Positions 26,032-34,765 of a stretch of 64,000 nt of DNA are shown one piece after another. The translations under genes were made by a program, and so were the position numbers. Under the pieces are notes generated by a model. The model made no database searches and was not told where the DNA came from. It worked only from the letters and a program-made list of their open reading frames with translations. Position 1 is the first letter of the stretch. Every line of letters begins with the position of its first letter. Origin of the DNA: Hyphomicrobiales bacterium (GTDB lineage Bacteria > Pseudomonadota > Alphaproteobacteria > Rhizobiales > HXMU1428-3); assembly GCA_021775425.1 (NCBI GenBank), contig JAJFHX010000043.1, positions 62,001 through 126,000 of the forward strand, given 5' to 3'.

Positions 26032-27327
26032 ATGCAAGCTGATACCTCAATAAAAACAGGGCCGTTGATACTCTATGCCTTTATCGCGTTGCCGATAGCT
26101 TTTGCTGGCTTTCCTATTTATGTGCACGGGCCAGATTATTATGCGAGTCAATTTGGTGTTTCTTTAACCAGTCTTGCTTCTATCTTACTGTTTTTAAGAG
26201 TAATTGATGGCTTGCAGGATCCGGTTATAGGTATCGTTTGTGATCGATATTCAGACTACCGCCCATATATTTTGATATTTTCGAGCCTGATATTGATATT
26301 AAGTTTCTGGGCACTGTTTCACCCGTTGTTTCAAACTCAAATTTTATTATGGTTCACTGTTTCGGTATTTCTGGTCACTTCCGCATATAGTGTTCTGGTG
26401 ATTAATGTGACGGCGCTTGGCGGCATGTGGACTACCATGAAACATGAGCGCACACGAATTGCAATGTACCGTGAGAGTTTAGGACTTATCGGATTATTGT
26501 TGGCAGTTATTTTACCCTCAGTGCTCACTTTACAAATGATGCCGCAACGTGCCTTTACTATTATGTTTTTTGTTCTGGCTGCACTGCTTTCTTTTGGTCT
26601 GGTCCTTTTTCTTAATTGGTATTTTAAATATCGAAACACGATTGAGATAAGTATATCAAAAACAAAAATGCCTGGGCTGATAGCCACGTTAAAATCTCTC
26701 TCTAGCCGGAATAAGCAATTCTTCCTGATTTATGGAATCAGTATGTTGGCTTCAAGTATTCCAGCAGTGCTAGTTATTTTTTATATAAGAGATTATCTGG
26801 CAGCCCAATCATACCTTGGTTTGTTTCTTATGCTGTATTTTCTCTCAGGTGCATTTGGCATGGTATTCTGGACCAGGCTTAGTCAAAAACTTGATAGCAA
26901 AGAGACGACTTGGGGCCTCGCAATGGTGATGGCAGTTCTGACTTTTTGCTGGGTCTTACTCATCGAGCCAGGCGATCTGTTTTCCTATGGCATTATCTGT
27001 ATTGCCTCGGGGTTAGCTTTTGGTGCAGAACTTTCTCTTCCTCCTTCTATTCTCGCGGATCATATTACTGATAAGAAACTTGAGGCTGAAAATACTTTCA
27101 TTTTTGCTCAGCTTACATTGCTGGCAAAACTGTCTCTTGCTGGCGCAACCGTTCTTGTTTTCCCACTTTTGGAATCTGCCGGATTTCTTCCTTCAGAACA
27201 AAATGAACAGAGCACTTTAATGTTATTGGTCTTCTGTTACGCAGGGTTACCTTCTCTTATCAAACTTGTTTCAATCGCCTTGTTGTTCCACCATTTAAAA
27301 AGAAAACAAATACCGCAAGGGACCTAA
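26032..27327 (+). CDS. MFS transporter (GPH/MelB-like)
   Basis: A 431-residue membrane protein with about 12 hydrophobic segments, related to the glycoside-pentoside-hexuronide:cation symporter group. The loop DGLQDPVIGIVCDRYSDYRPYI carries the MFS motif between helices 2 and 3. It starts immediately after the preceding stop codon, so it belongs to the operon. The substrate is unknown; in this context it could move lipid precursors or products, but nothing in the sequence shows it. Confidence 0.82.
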   Translation: MQADTSIKTGPLILYAFIALPIAFAGFPIYVHGPDYYASQFGVSLTSLASILLFLRVIDGLQDPVIGIVCDRYSDYRPYILIFSSLILILSFWALFHPLFQTQILLWFTVSVFLVTSAYSVLVINVTALGGMWTTMKHERTRIAMYRESLGLIGLLLAVILPSVLTLQMMPQRAFTIMFFVLAALLSFGLVLFLNWYFKYRNTIEISISKTKMPGLIATLKSLSSRNKQFFLIYGISMLASSIPAVLVIFYIRDYLAAQSYLGLFLMLYFLSGAFGMVFWTRLSQKLDSKETTWGLAMVMAVLTFCWVLLIEPGDLFSYGIICIASGLAFGAELSLPPSILADHITDKKLEAENTFIFAQLTLLAKLSLAGATVLVFPLLESAGFLPSEQNEQSTLMLLVFCYAGLPSLIKLVSIALLFHHLKRKQIPQGT

Positions 27328-27332
27328 TACTA

Positions 27333-27875
27333 ATGAAGAAATTAACACTGTTTATCACTGCACTCATGCTGCTCGGAGGTATTTTTATGTTCAATCGCTC
27401 TCAGGTATCTCAACTCGATTATTATCAGAACACTGGCCCGAAAGCTGACATACAGCAATACTTCAGCGGACCGATAAAAGCCTGGGGCTTAATACAGGAC
27501 TGGCGCGGAAGGGTTGTAACACGCTTTGATGTTGATATGGTTGGCAACTGGGAAGGAAATACCGGTACCTTAAAAGAAGACTTCCGCTATTATAATGGAG
27601 AGAGCCAGCAACGTGTTTGGACAATAACTAAGTTGGCTGATGGAAGCTACAAAGGCCAGGCAAGTGATATTATTGGTGAAGCTATTGGCTTATCTAAAGG
27701 GAGTGCCTTGCTCTGGAACTATACAATGAATATTCCAGTTGAAGACAGCACCTACCAGCTGAAGTTTGATGACTGGATGTGGCAAATGAATGATGGTGTT
27801 TTGATCAATCGTTCATATTTGAAAAAATTTGGCTTTACTGTCGCCGAATTAACTCTATTCATGAAAAAGCAATAA
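27333..27875 (+). CDS. DUF3833 family lipoprotein-like protein
   Basis: A 180-residue protein with one N-terminal hydrophobic segment and a lipocalin-like beta-rich body containing the DUF3833 features YFSGPIKAWGLIQDWRGRVVTRFDVDM.G.W, LKEDFRYYNGE and DDWMWQMNDGVLINRSYLKKFGF. It is probably anchored to the periplasmic face. No lipobox cysteine is seen. The stop overlaps the SDR start by one base. The function is unknown, but the family travels with CFA/DUF1365 clusters. Confidence 0.85.
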   Translation: MKKLTLFITALMLLGGIFMFNRSQVSQLDYYQNTGPKADIQQYFSGPIKAWGLIQDWRGRVVTRFDVDMVGNWEGNTGTLKEDFRYYNGESQQRVWTITKLADGSYKGQASDIIGEAIGLSKGSALLWNYTMNIPVEDSTYQLKFDDWMWQMNDGVLINRSYLKKFGFTVAELTLFMKKQ

Positions 27876-28636
27876 TGACCATATTCCAGGATGAAACTAT
27901 TTGGATAGTTGGTGCCAGCTCTGGAATTGGCAGGTCGCTTGCTGTAGCGCTCGCAGCTGATGGAGCTAAGCTTATTCTTTCCGCGCGGCGATCTTCTGAG
28001 CTAGAAGTACTGAACAGAGAGCTTGGCGGCAGGCATCTTGTCTTACCTTTTGATGTAGGCGAGCGAAGTGCTGCCGATAGAATGATTGAGACAATCAACA
28101 ATGAAGCTTTAGTGATAGATAGAGCTATTTTTTTACCAGCTCTTTATGAACCTCAGACTATTGAGAAACTGGATATTGAATTTGCTGAAAAACTACTCAG
28201 AGTAAATGTGCTTGGCTGCTTTGCTTTTGCCAAAGCACTGATGACTTATTATAAAAAACTACAACATAGAGATCGGAAAAGACAGCTGGCCATTTGTGGT
28301 AGTATTGCCGCTTATATGGGCTTGCCAAATGGCCAACCTTACAGCGCCAGTAAAGCAGCAGTGCAAAACTTTACTGAGAGCTTATATGCAGAAGCGCCGT
28401 CATACATCGATGTGAAGCTAATTAGCCCGGGCTTTGTTCGAACACGCATTACTGATAAAAATGATTATATTATGCCGTTTATTATGTCCGTAGAGGAGGC
28501 AGCTATGCGCATTAAAAAAGGGCTTCTTTCAAATCGGTTTGAAATTCATTTTCCCAAAAGATTGACCTGGCAATTAAAATTGTTGACCTTCTTACCCTAT
28601 AAGCTGTCACTAATTATCACAAAACACATTTCATAA
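27875..28636 (+). CDS. SDR family NAD(P)-dependent oxidoreductase
   Basis: A 253-residue short-chain dehydrogenase/reductase. The cofactor motif WIVGASSGIGRSLA is of the T/G-x3-GxG type, and the catalytic Ser-Tyr-Lys set is in AICGSIAAYMGLPNGQPYSASKAAVQNF. It is the last gene of the seven-gene cluster and overlaps the DUF3833 gene by one base. It would reduce or oxidise a hydroxyl/keto group, presumably on the lipid product of the cluster. Confidence 0.88.
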   Translation: MTIFQDETIWIVGASSGIGRSLAVALAADGAKLILSARRSSELEVLNRELGGRHLVLPFDVGERSAADRMIETINNEALVIDRAIFLPALYEPQTIEKLDIEFAEKLLRVNVLGCFAFAKALMTYYKKLQHRDRKRQLAICGSIAAYMGLPNGQPYSASKAAVQNFTESLYAEAPSYIDVKLISPGFVRTRITDKNDYIMPFIMSVEEAAMRIKKGLLSNRFEIHFPKRLTWQLKLLTFLPYKLSLIITKHIS

Positions 28637-28689
28637 ATTTTCTTAACTGACTTATAGTCAGCATACCTGCATGTCTTCCAGAAGGTCCT

Positions 28690-28788
28690 ATGGAACAGAT
28701 CATAGTGAAGTCGAACTCTTTATTTGATGAGTTTGATGGGTGGGAAATGGTATTGATTCCGAATACCAATTATTATTTTAAAGGTTAG
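28690..28788 (+). pseudogene. Gene fragment, left copy flanking the phosphite module
   Basis: A 32-codon open frame (MEQIIVKSNSLFDEFDGWEM...) is clearly related in DNA and protein to the frame at 33732-33842: QIIVKSNS-x-FD-x3-x-WE is shared, and a block of about 60 nt is mostly identical. The two copies lie just outside the ptx genes, one on each side. Both are too short to be complete proteins, so they look like remnants of one ancestral gene or repeat. No family is recognised. Confidence 0.5.
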
Positions 28789-28864
28789 TATGTCAGCTAT
28801 GTGCCATGAGCGGAACTTATCAAATTGAAAATTCTCACTCCTACATCATTCTTTAAGTTTTGGC

Positions 28865-29689
28865 TTACTGAAATTTATGTCGCAATAGTCCGCTTAAGCC
28901 ATCAACAATGGCGACAGCAACAAGAATGACGATTAATATTGCTCCAACCTGTGGATAATCGAGAAGGCGAAGTGATCCTATAAGTTCTGTGCCTATGCCC
29001 CCTGCGCCGACCATACCCATCACCGTAGATGCGCGAAAATTATATTCCCAGCGGTACATGGTCACGTCTGCAAACTGGGCGAATACTTGCGGCATAACCC
29101 CATGGGTAATCACTTGGAAGGATGTAGCCCCCGACGCAGAAGCTGCTTCAATAGGAGCAGGGTGAGCATGTTCAATTGCTTCCGCGAAAAATTTTCCAAC
29201 CATACCAACTGAATGAAGTCCGAGAGCTAACACGCCTGGTAATAAACCAAATCCAACAGCTGCGACGAAAATAATACCCATAATGAGTTCTGGAATGGAT
29301 CTCAGTGCATTAAGTATCATTCGGCCAAAGCCAAAAACAAATATTGATGGTGCCGTATTTCGCGCCGCCAGAAATGCTAGTGGTAAGGAAAACAGTACTG
29401 CGAGGGCTGTTCCAGCCACAGACATGGTGATGGTGTCAATCATAGGCATAATCCAAAATTGCCAGCGGGTAAAATCTGGTGGAAACATTTCAGCACCAAG
29501 CACACCTATGGCAGGCAGTCCTTCAGACAGCCGGAGAAGGTCAAACATTCCTGTCGCCCAAAAGCAGAGTAAAATCACTATCGCCACCAACGCGATTTGA
29601 AGTGTCACAAAACGTCGACCGTGTTGCTCTTCTCTGAGCAAATCATCCATACTTTTTTTAAGCATGTTTGCAGTTGCAACTTCAGTCAT
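28865..29689 (-). CDS. ptxC: Phosphite/phosphonate ABC transporter permease
   Basis: A 274-residue PhnE-type permease with about six membrane helices. The ABC-permease loop is near the C-terminus (EYNFRASTVMGMVGAGGIGTELIGSLRLLDY), which carries the EAA-like motif contacting the ATPase. It is the last gene of a three-gene minus-strand operon with the binding protein and ATPase. Because the divergent genes encode a phosphite dehydrogenase and a LysR regulator, phosphite is the likely substrate. The symbol follows the Pseudomonas stutzeri ptxABCDE naming. Confidence 0.88.
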   Translation of the reverse strand: MTEVATANMLKKSMDDLLREEQHGRRFVTLQIALVAIVILLCFWATGMFDLLRLSEGLPAIGVLGAEMFPPDFTRWQFWIMPMIDTITMSVAGTALAVLFSLPLAFLAARNTAPSIFVFGFGRMILNALRSIPELIMGIIFVAAVGFGLLPGVLALGLHSVGMVGKFFAEAIEHAHPAPIEAASASGATSFQVITHGVMPQVFAQFADVTMYRWEYNFRASTVMGMVGAGGIGTELIGSLRLLDYPQVGAILIVILVAVAIVDGLSGLLRHKFQ

Positions 29690-29740
29690 GTTTCACTCCG
29701 ATTTATTCGCGTTGGTACTTCTTTGTCTGACTAATAAATA

Positions 29741-30640
29741 TTAGCTGTTGCCACCTTGGACTTTCTTACGAATGTCTCGGATGATGTCATAGTCTTCATC
29801 CTTAATTGCAGCGAAGCCGTCAGCTTTAAATGGTTTCAGAACTTTATCGCCATCTTTCGTGCCTTTTTTCAAAGAGTAAAAAGCATTCTTGATGCCATTT
29901 TTAAGTTTTTCAGTTAAATCGGCGCGCATAACCCAAGGATATTGTGGAAGTGGGTTTGAATAAGCTAGAACCTTGACTTTAGCTTTATCAATCATGCCTT
30001 TTTCTAAAAGACGCTCCAGGATCGGGCGGCTTAAACCACCAACATCTGCATTTCCGCGTTCTACGTTTTTTGCAACGGCATCATGAGCGCCAGTAAAGTT
30101 TTCTTTGTAGTCTTTGCCTGTAAGGATACCAGCCTGCAACATAGTATATTTAGGTGCAAAATGGCTGGATGTAGAGGCCTGATCACCAAATGCCACCTGA
30201 AAATTTTTGCCCTTCATCTCTTCAATTTTTGAAATTTTTGCCTTCGCGTTCGCAATAATGACAGATTGATAAGTAGTTGCACCACCTTTTAGCCGAGCAG
30301 CGAATGGCTCAATATCGAGTTTACCACCCTTCATTTTATCTTTTGCAATTGTGTATGATGCTGGACCAAAATATGCCACATCAATCCGACCGAAACGCAT
30401 AGCTTCGATCATTGAAGAGTAATCTGTCGTAACGATTAGTTTAATCTTTTTTCCCAGTTTTTTTTCCAGATAGTCTGAGAGCGGTTTGTTGTCTTGTATT
30501 ACGGTTGCCGCATTCTCATCTGGCAGAAGTGCCACTTTCAGCTCATCAGGATTGTGACCAGCCGCCGCCAACGCAGTCACCGTGCTAAGGGACACAAGGC
30601 CAGTAAGTGCTAGTTTTGTTAAAAATTTTGCTAAGTTCAT
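29741..30640 (-). CDS. ptxB: Phosphite/phosphonate ABC transporter substrate-binding protein
   Basis: A 299-residue PhnD/PtxB-type periplasmic binding protein. The signal peptide ends near residue 26 (ALAAAGH). Family features are LKVALLPDENAATVIQDNKPLSDYLEKKLGKKI, the VTTDYSSMIEAMRFGRIDVAYFGPASY motif and the FGDQASTSSHFAPKYTM segment, which line the phosphonate/phosphite pocket. An AAGGAG-like ribosome site precedes the start. It sits between the ATPase and permease genes. Phosphite specificity is inferred from the neighbouring ptxD. Confidence 0.9.
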   Translation of the reverse strand: MNLAKFLTKLALTGLVSLSTVTALAAAGHNPDELKVALLPDENAATVIQDNKPLSDYLEKKLGKKIKLIVTTDYSSMIEAMRFGRIDVAYFGPASYTIAKDKMKGGKLDIEPFAARLKGGATTYQSVIIANAKAKISKIEEMKGKNFQVAFGDQASTSSHFAPKYTMLQAGILTGKDYKENFTGAHDAVAKNVERGNADVGGLSRPILERLLEKGMIDKAKVKVLAYSNPLPQYPWVMRADLTEKLKNGIKNAFYSLKKGTKDGDKVLKPFKADGFAAIKDEDYDIIRDIRKKVQGGNS

Positions 30641-30719
30641 GGTTTAACTCCTTAATGTTAAAATTCTTCCAGCTCTCCTATTTGGAGTGGAAGTTTTATT
30701 TCAATCTCAAAATCAGTGA

Positions 30720-31499
30720 TCAGGCGTTGTAAATATTTTTCAGAGCTTTATCGTCCAGTAAGCTTGGAGGACCGTCAAACACGACCAAACCATTTGATAG
30801 CCCAATAATCCGATCTGCAAATTTGCGAGCATATTCAAGTTGATGCAGACTAATAACTGCTGGAATGTTGTCTTGTTTACAAATATCTAGCAGCATTCCC
30901 AAAACCCGTTCAGATGATGCTGGATCAAGAGATGCTACTGGTTCATCAGCCAGAATAAGGTTTGGATGCTGCGCTATAGCGCGGGCAATCCCTACTCTTT
31001 GCTGTTGTCCACCTGATAAGGCGTCGCAGCGTGACAAGGCTTTTTCCATCAGTCCGACACGTTCGAGACATTCCAGGGCCCAACGACGTTCTGTTTGTGG
31101 AAGTGGAAATAGAGTTCGGATTGAAGAAAAGTGTCCAATCCTGCTTAGTAGAACATTCTGGAGAGCAGACAGACGACCGATTAACTGATGCTGTTGAAAC
31201 ACCATGCCTGTGTTACGCCGGTGTATTCTTAATTTACTTCCTGGTTGCAGTGCGCCCATACCTCGAACAGTAACTTCTCCGCTCGTTGGGCTAACCAAAT
31301 TATTAAGAACCCTCAACAATGTTGATTTACCTGCACCGGACGGGCCGAGTAGAACTGTAATCTCATTATCAAAAATTTGTAGATCAACTGGTTTTAGGGC
31401 AACAGTGCCATTTGGGTAGATTACTTCTACAGCTTTGACGGATAAAAACTCTGATGAGATTTGGGTTCTAGTTTGATCGAGCACAGTTTTATCCCTCAA
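30720..31499 (-). CDS. ptxA: Phosphite/phosphonate ABC transporter ATP-binding protein
   Basis: A 259-residue PhnC-type ABC ATPase. Walker A is GPSGAGKST, the Q loop is VFQQHQLIGRLSALQNVLL (typical of phosphonate importers), the signature is LSGGQQQRVGIARA, Walker B is LILADEPVASLDP, and a switch His lies in SLHQLEYA. It is the first gene of the minus-strand transport operon, divergent from ptxD across 183 bp. It energises phosphite or phosphonate import through PtxC. Confidence 0.92.
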   Translation of the reverse strand: MRDKTVLDQTRTQISSEFLSVKAVEVIYPNGTVALKPVDLQIFDNEITVLLGPSGAGKSTLLRVLNNLVSPTSGEVTVRGMGALQPGSKLRIHRRNTGMVFQQHQLIGRLSALQNVLLSRIGHFSSIRTLFPLPQTERRWALECLERVGLMEKALSRCDALSGGQQQRVGIARAIAQHPNLILADEPVASLDPASSERVLGMLLDICKQDNIPAVISLHQLEYARKFADRIIGLSNGLVVFDGPPSLLDDKALKNIYNA

Positions 31500-31616
31500 A
31501 ATCTACTCACAAATGGGCCCAGTAATTTTTACATGGCGGCCGTAATGCAAAAAGCAATGAATTGTTTTTTTCAATTGATGGTGCGGTTCAATTAATGTAA
31601 GCAATACACATGCTGA

Positions 31617-31634
31617 TTGACAGTTTTATGAATA
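31617..31634 (-). promoter_or_regulatory. Possible Pho box between ptxA and ptxD
   Basis: On the minus strand the sequence reads TATTCAT-AAAA-CTGTCAA, which resembles two 7-bp PhoB half-sites (CTGTCAT) spaced by 4 nt; one half matches 6 of 7 and the other 4 of 7. It lies in the divergent promoter region, suiting control by phosphate starvation. Confidence 0.45.
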
Positions 31635-31682
31635 TTTTTCATACGATTTGGGGAATGTGACAGGCAGGAGACAATAAAAGTT

Positions 31683-32687
31683 ATGTCATTCAAAATTGTG
31701 GTTGCAAATCAAATTCATAATACAGTCCGGGAAATGCTGGAAATGCAGGGTGACGTTATAGTCAATTCCAGTTCAGAGCCGTGGACAAATGAGGAATTAT
31801 TGTCTCACTGCTATGATGCAGACGCTCTCATGGCATTCATGACAGAAACCATCAATGATGATTTCCTCGCACAATGCGGGCAACTTAAAATAATAGGCGG
31901 GGCACTTAAGGGTTACAACAATCTGGATATTCATGCCTGTGCTAGGCGCGGCATTGCCGTTACCATTGTTCCAGACCTTCTTACAGACCCTACTGCTGAA
32001 CTTACTGTGGGTTTGATGATTGCGGTTGCTCGAAACTTTGGGGCAGGCGATGTGTTTGTACGCAGCGGAGATTTTAAAGGATGGAGACCTAAATTTTATG
32101 GTGGATCAATTCAAGGATCTACTGTTGGGGTTCTAGGTGCTGGCGCTGTTGGGCAGGCCATCTTAAGGATGCTGTCAGGCTTCAACTGCAAGCGTCTTTA
32201 TGTTGATAAATCTCCTCTATCTGCTGTAGTTGAAAATAGTTTAGACGTTACAAGATCTCAGTTAAATCAAGTTCAACAAGAGGCCGATTTTATCATTCTT
32301 GCCATGCATCTCATGCCAGAAACATTACACATGGTCGACGAAGATTTTCTCTCCCTTATAAAAAAAGGATGCTATCTTATCAACCCGGCTCGTGGATCAC
32401 TGGTTGATGAAGCAGCCGTGGTAAATGCACTTGAGCTAGGCATTCTCTCCGGCTATGCAGCCGACACATTCGAAATGGAAGACTGGGCATTGCCAGCGCG
32501 TCCACTAACAGTACATGAAGGCCTTCGTAATTCTGACAAGACTGTGTTGACGCCTCATCTTGGCTCAGCTGTCAGATCGGTACGTGAAGAAATTGAACGG
32601 TCTGCGGCAGAAAGCATAATTACTTACTTAACCGGAAAATTACCAGATACTGCCGTGAACCAAAATGATTTAACTATTACAGGATAA
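31683..32687 (+). CDS. ptxD: NAD-dependent phosphite dehydrogenase
   Basis: A 334-residue D-2-hydroxyacid dehydrogenase-type enzyme that oxidises phosphite to phosphate with reduction of NAD. The four residues known to form the Pseudomonas stutzeri PtxD active site are present at the same numbers: K76 (GALKGYNN), R237 (NPARGS), E266 (FEMEDWA) and H292 (TPHLGSAVR). The Rossmann motif is GAGAVG (residues 152-157), and D175 at the end of the second strand fits NAD preference. Signatures special to PtxD rather than other hydroxyacid dehydrogenases are MAFM, VPDLLTDPTAEL, FVRSGDFKGW and YAADTFEMEDWA. It is followed after 8 bp by its LysR regulator. Confidence 0.95.
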   Translation: MSFKIVVANQIHNTVREMLEMQGDVIVNSSSEPWTNEELLSHCYDADALMAFMTETINDDFLAQCGQLKIIGGALKGYNNLDIHACARRGIAVTIVPDLLTDPTAELTVGLMIAVARNFGAGDVFVRSGDFKGWRPKFYGGSIQGSTVGVLGAGAVGQAILRMLSGFNCKRLYVDKSPLSAVVENSLDVTRSQLNQVQQEADFIILAMHLMPETLHMVDEDFLSLIKKGCYLINPARGSLVDEAAVVNALELGILSGYAADTFEMEDWALPARPLTVHEGLRNSDKTVLTPHLGSAVRSVREEIERSAAESIITYLTGKLPDTAVNQNDLTITG

Positions 32688-32695
32688 CAATTTCC

Positions 32696-33577
32696 ATGCT
32701 GAACCTGTCATTCGTTAAAACATTCGTGACCTTGGTAGAAACTGGAAGTTATGTCGAAACAGGAAAGATATTAGGTCTCTCCCAGCCGACAGTTTCTCAA
32801 CAGATACGCAAGTTAGAGATTACTCTTGGAACTAGCCTTATTCACAGATCAAATTCTGCCAGCACACCTACTCAGCATGGACGGGCTGTTCTGCCTCATG
32901 CACGTGCTTTATTAAAATCATCTGAAAAATTTGTGATGGCTGCTGAAGGAAATCACGTCAGTTTAGGTTGTAGCAATAACATTGCTACCTACTACATATC
33001 TTCAAATCTTAAAAAATTTGTCGATCATGAGGTTGACCCTATTAGCTGGGACATACGTTCTACCACAAACCCTGAGATTGGTGACTTGTTGGAAAATGGT
33101 GAAATTGATATAGCTGCGACCGAGTGGGCAGATCCACGACCTGGTACAATTATTAAACCCTGGCGCCGCGAACCTTTAGTTGTAGTTGTCTCTCCTACCC
33201 ATTCTCTTGCTGGTGAGAAGTTTATTAGCATTAAAAAACTTATGAATCTTGAACTGATCGGTGGAGAGCATGGGAGTGGTACGGGTACTTTATTAAACAA
33301 GGCTCTTGGGGCAAAGGCCAGGAATCTGAAAATGGTCAAAAACCTTCACAGTACTGAAGCCGTCAAGAATGCCGTTCGAGCTGGTCTTGGATCATCCATT
33401 ATACTTAAAGGCGCTATAATTGATGAAGTTCAATCAGGTCACCTTGCATGCCTCTCCATAGAGGGCATTACTTTAGAAAAGACATTTCATCTCGCTCTTC
33501 CTGCAGAACTTCCTGAAGAAGCATTACCCTCTCGCCTGGCAAATTTCCTTACACAAGAAGAGAAATATGAAAAGTAA
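32696..33577 (+). CDS. ptxE: LysR-family regulator of the phosphite genes
   Basis: A 293-residue LysR-type regulator: an N-terminal winged helix (residues 1-60, SFVKTFVTLVETGSYVETGKILGLSQPTVSQQIRKLE) and a substrate-binding-like effector domain. It lies 8 bp after ptxD and matches the position of ptxE in the Pseudomonas stutzeri ptxABCDE locus. It probably controls the divergent ptxABC and ptxDE units. The effector (phosphite or another signal) is not evident. Confidence 0.85.
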   Translation: MLNLSFVKTFVTLVETGSYVETGKILGLSQPTVSQQIRKLEITLGTSLIHRSNSASTPTQHGRAVLPHARALLKSSEKFVMAAEGNHVSLGCSNNIATYYISSNLKKFVDHEVDPISWDIRSTTNPEIGDLLENGEIDIAATEWADPRPGTIIKPWRREPLVVVVSPTHSLAGEKFISIKKLMNLELIGGEHGSGTGTLLNKALGAKARNLKMVKNLHSTEAVKNAVRAGLGSSIILKGAIIDEVQSGHLACLSIEGITLEKTFHLALPAELPEEALPSRLANFLTQEEKYEK

Positions 33578-33731
33578 AGCACTTTAATTTCGAGATTTAT
33601 GATTGAAACTAAGTCCCCCTTGGGTCAATAGGTGTCATTTAAAAATCATTGGAGATCAACCTAATCTTCTCAAAGTTCCCCCAAAGCTGAGGCAATCTTG
33701 GTTTAATATTGAATGGGGTGTTATATGGAAA

Positions 33732-33842
33732 ATGGTGCACCAAATCATAGTAAAGTCGAACTCTTTTTTTGACAAAATATATGACTGGGAATTGATATTG
33801 AGTGGACTACAAATTAGGGGGCTTCAATGCAGTGGATCATGA
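33732..33842 (+). pseudogene. Gene fragment, right copy flanking the phosphite module
   Basis: The frame is open from 33603. The part from 33732 (MVHQIIVKSNSFFDKIYDWELIL...) is homologous to the 28690-28788 fragment, while the upstream part shows no likeness to anything. Together the two copies bracket the ptx locus in the same orientation. No family is recognised. Confidence 0.5.
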
Positions 33843-34739
33843 CCATGGTAGTGCTTTACTAGCCTCAGTAAGCATATCCACGAATAGTTTTACCCGAACA
33901 GACAAATGTCTGTTTTCTGGAAATAAAACGTAAATATTGCTTTCTGGTGAAGATGTGTATTCAGGCATCATGTGAATCAGTTGTCCCGTCTTTAAGTATG
34001 GGGCGACTAAAAATATTGGAAGCAGACAAACAGCTACGCCATGTAAGCATCCTGCTAATAACATTTCTCCACTATTTGCTTTGAGTGTTGGTCTGAGTTC
34101 TACACTTCCCGGGACCCCTTCAGGATCAGTGTAATTCCACTGTGTATACCGACCATGTTGTGTGTAAATGAGTGCTTTATGATCTTTCAGATCGTCAGGT
34201 GTTTTAGGTAAACTATGATTTTTAAGATATTCAGGACTACCACAAAGTAGAAGTGGACAAGTGGCTAATTTGCGGGCGATGAGGGAGGAGTCTTCTAGTG
34301 TACCAATTCGTACAACAACATCATAATTTTCTTCTATTACATTGACCCTACGATCATCTAAATCAATTTCTAATTTTACTTCGGGATATTCCTTAGCAAA
34401 AGTTGCAATCGCCTCTGTTAAGTACTGCCTTCCAAAAGATAGTGGTATGTTAATTTTAAGCACACCGGTGGGGGTCGCTTTTGTTTCCTGTATAAAATTT
34501 TCCGCTTCCTGCAAATCTTCTAGTGCACGCCTGGCACGTTCATAAAAAATAGCCCCCTCCTCAGTAAGTGTCACTTTACGTGTTGTTCGATGCAGTAATA
34601 ATACATCCAAATGGTCTTCCAAATTCTGCACATGCTTACTAACAGCTGAGCCAGTCATTCCCAGCTCGCGCGATGCGGCAGCAAAACTCTGGTGCTTGGC
34701 CACTTCAAGAAAAACCCCTATTCGTGAAATCTTATCCAT
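33837..34739 (-). CDS. LysR-family regulator (CrgA-like)
   Basis: A 300-residue LysR regulator with N-terminal helix-turn-helix (MDKISRIGVFLEVAKHQSFAAASRELGMTGSAVSKHVQNLE) and effector domain. It is divergent from a DoxX gene and a glutathionyl-hydroquinone reductase gene across 122 bp that contain a perfect 17-bp palindrome. In E. coli the related arrangement links LysR protein YhaJ with yqjF (DoxX) and yqjG (the same reductase), so a role in sensing quinones or electrophiles is likely. Confidence 0.85.
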   Translation of the reverse strand: MDKISRIGVFLEVAKHQSFAAASRELGMTGSAVSKHVQNLEDHLDVLLLHRTTRKVTLTEEGAIFYERARRALEDLQEAENFIQETKATPTGVLKINIPLSFGRQYLTEAIATFAKEYPEVKLEIDLDDRRVNVIEENYDVVVRIGTLEDSSLIARKLATCPLLLCGSPEYLKNHSLPKTPDDLKDHKALIYTQHGRYTQWNYTDPEGVPGSVELRPTLKANSGEMLLAGCLHGVAVCLLPIFLVAPYLKTGQLIHMMPEYTSSPESNIYVLFPENRHLSVRVKLFVDMLTEASKALPWS

Positions 34740-34765
34740 TTGCGCACCCCGATTGATTACTTTTT

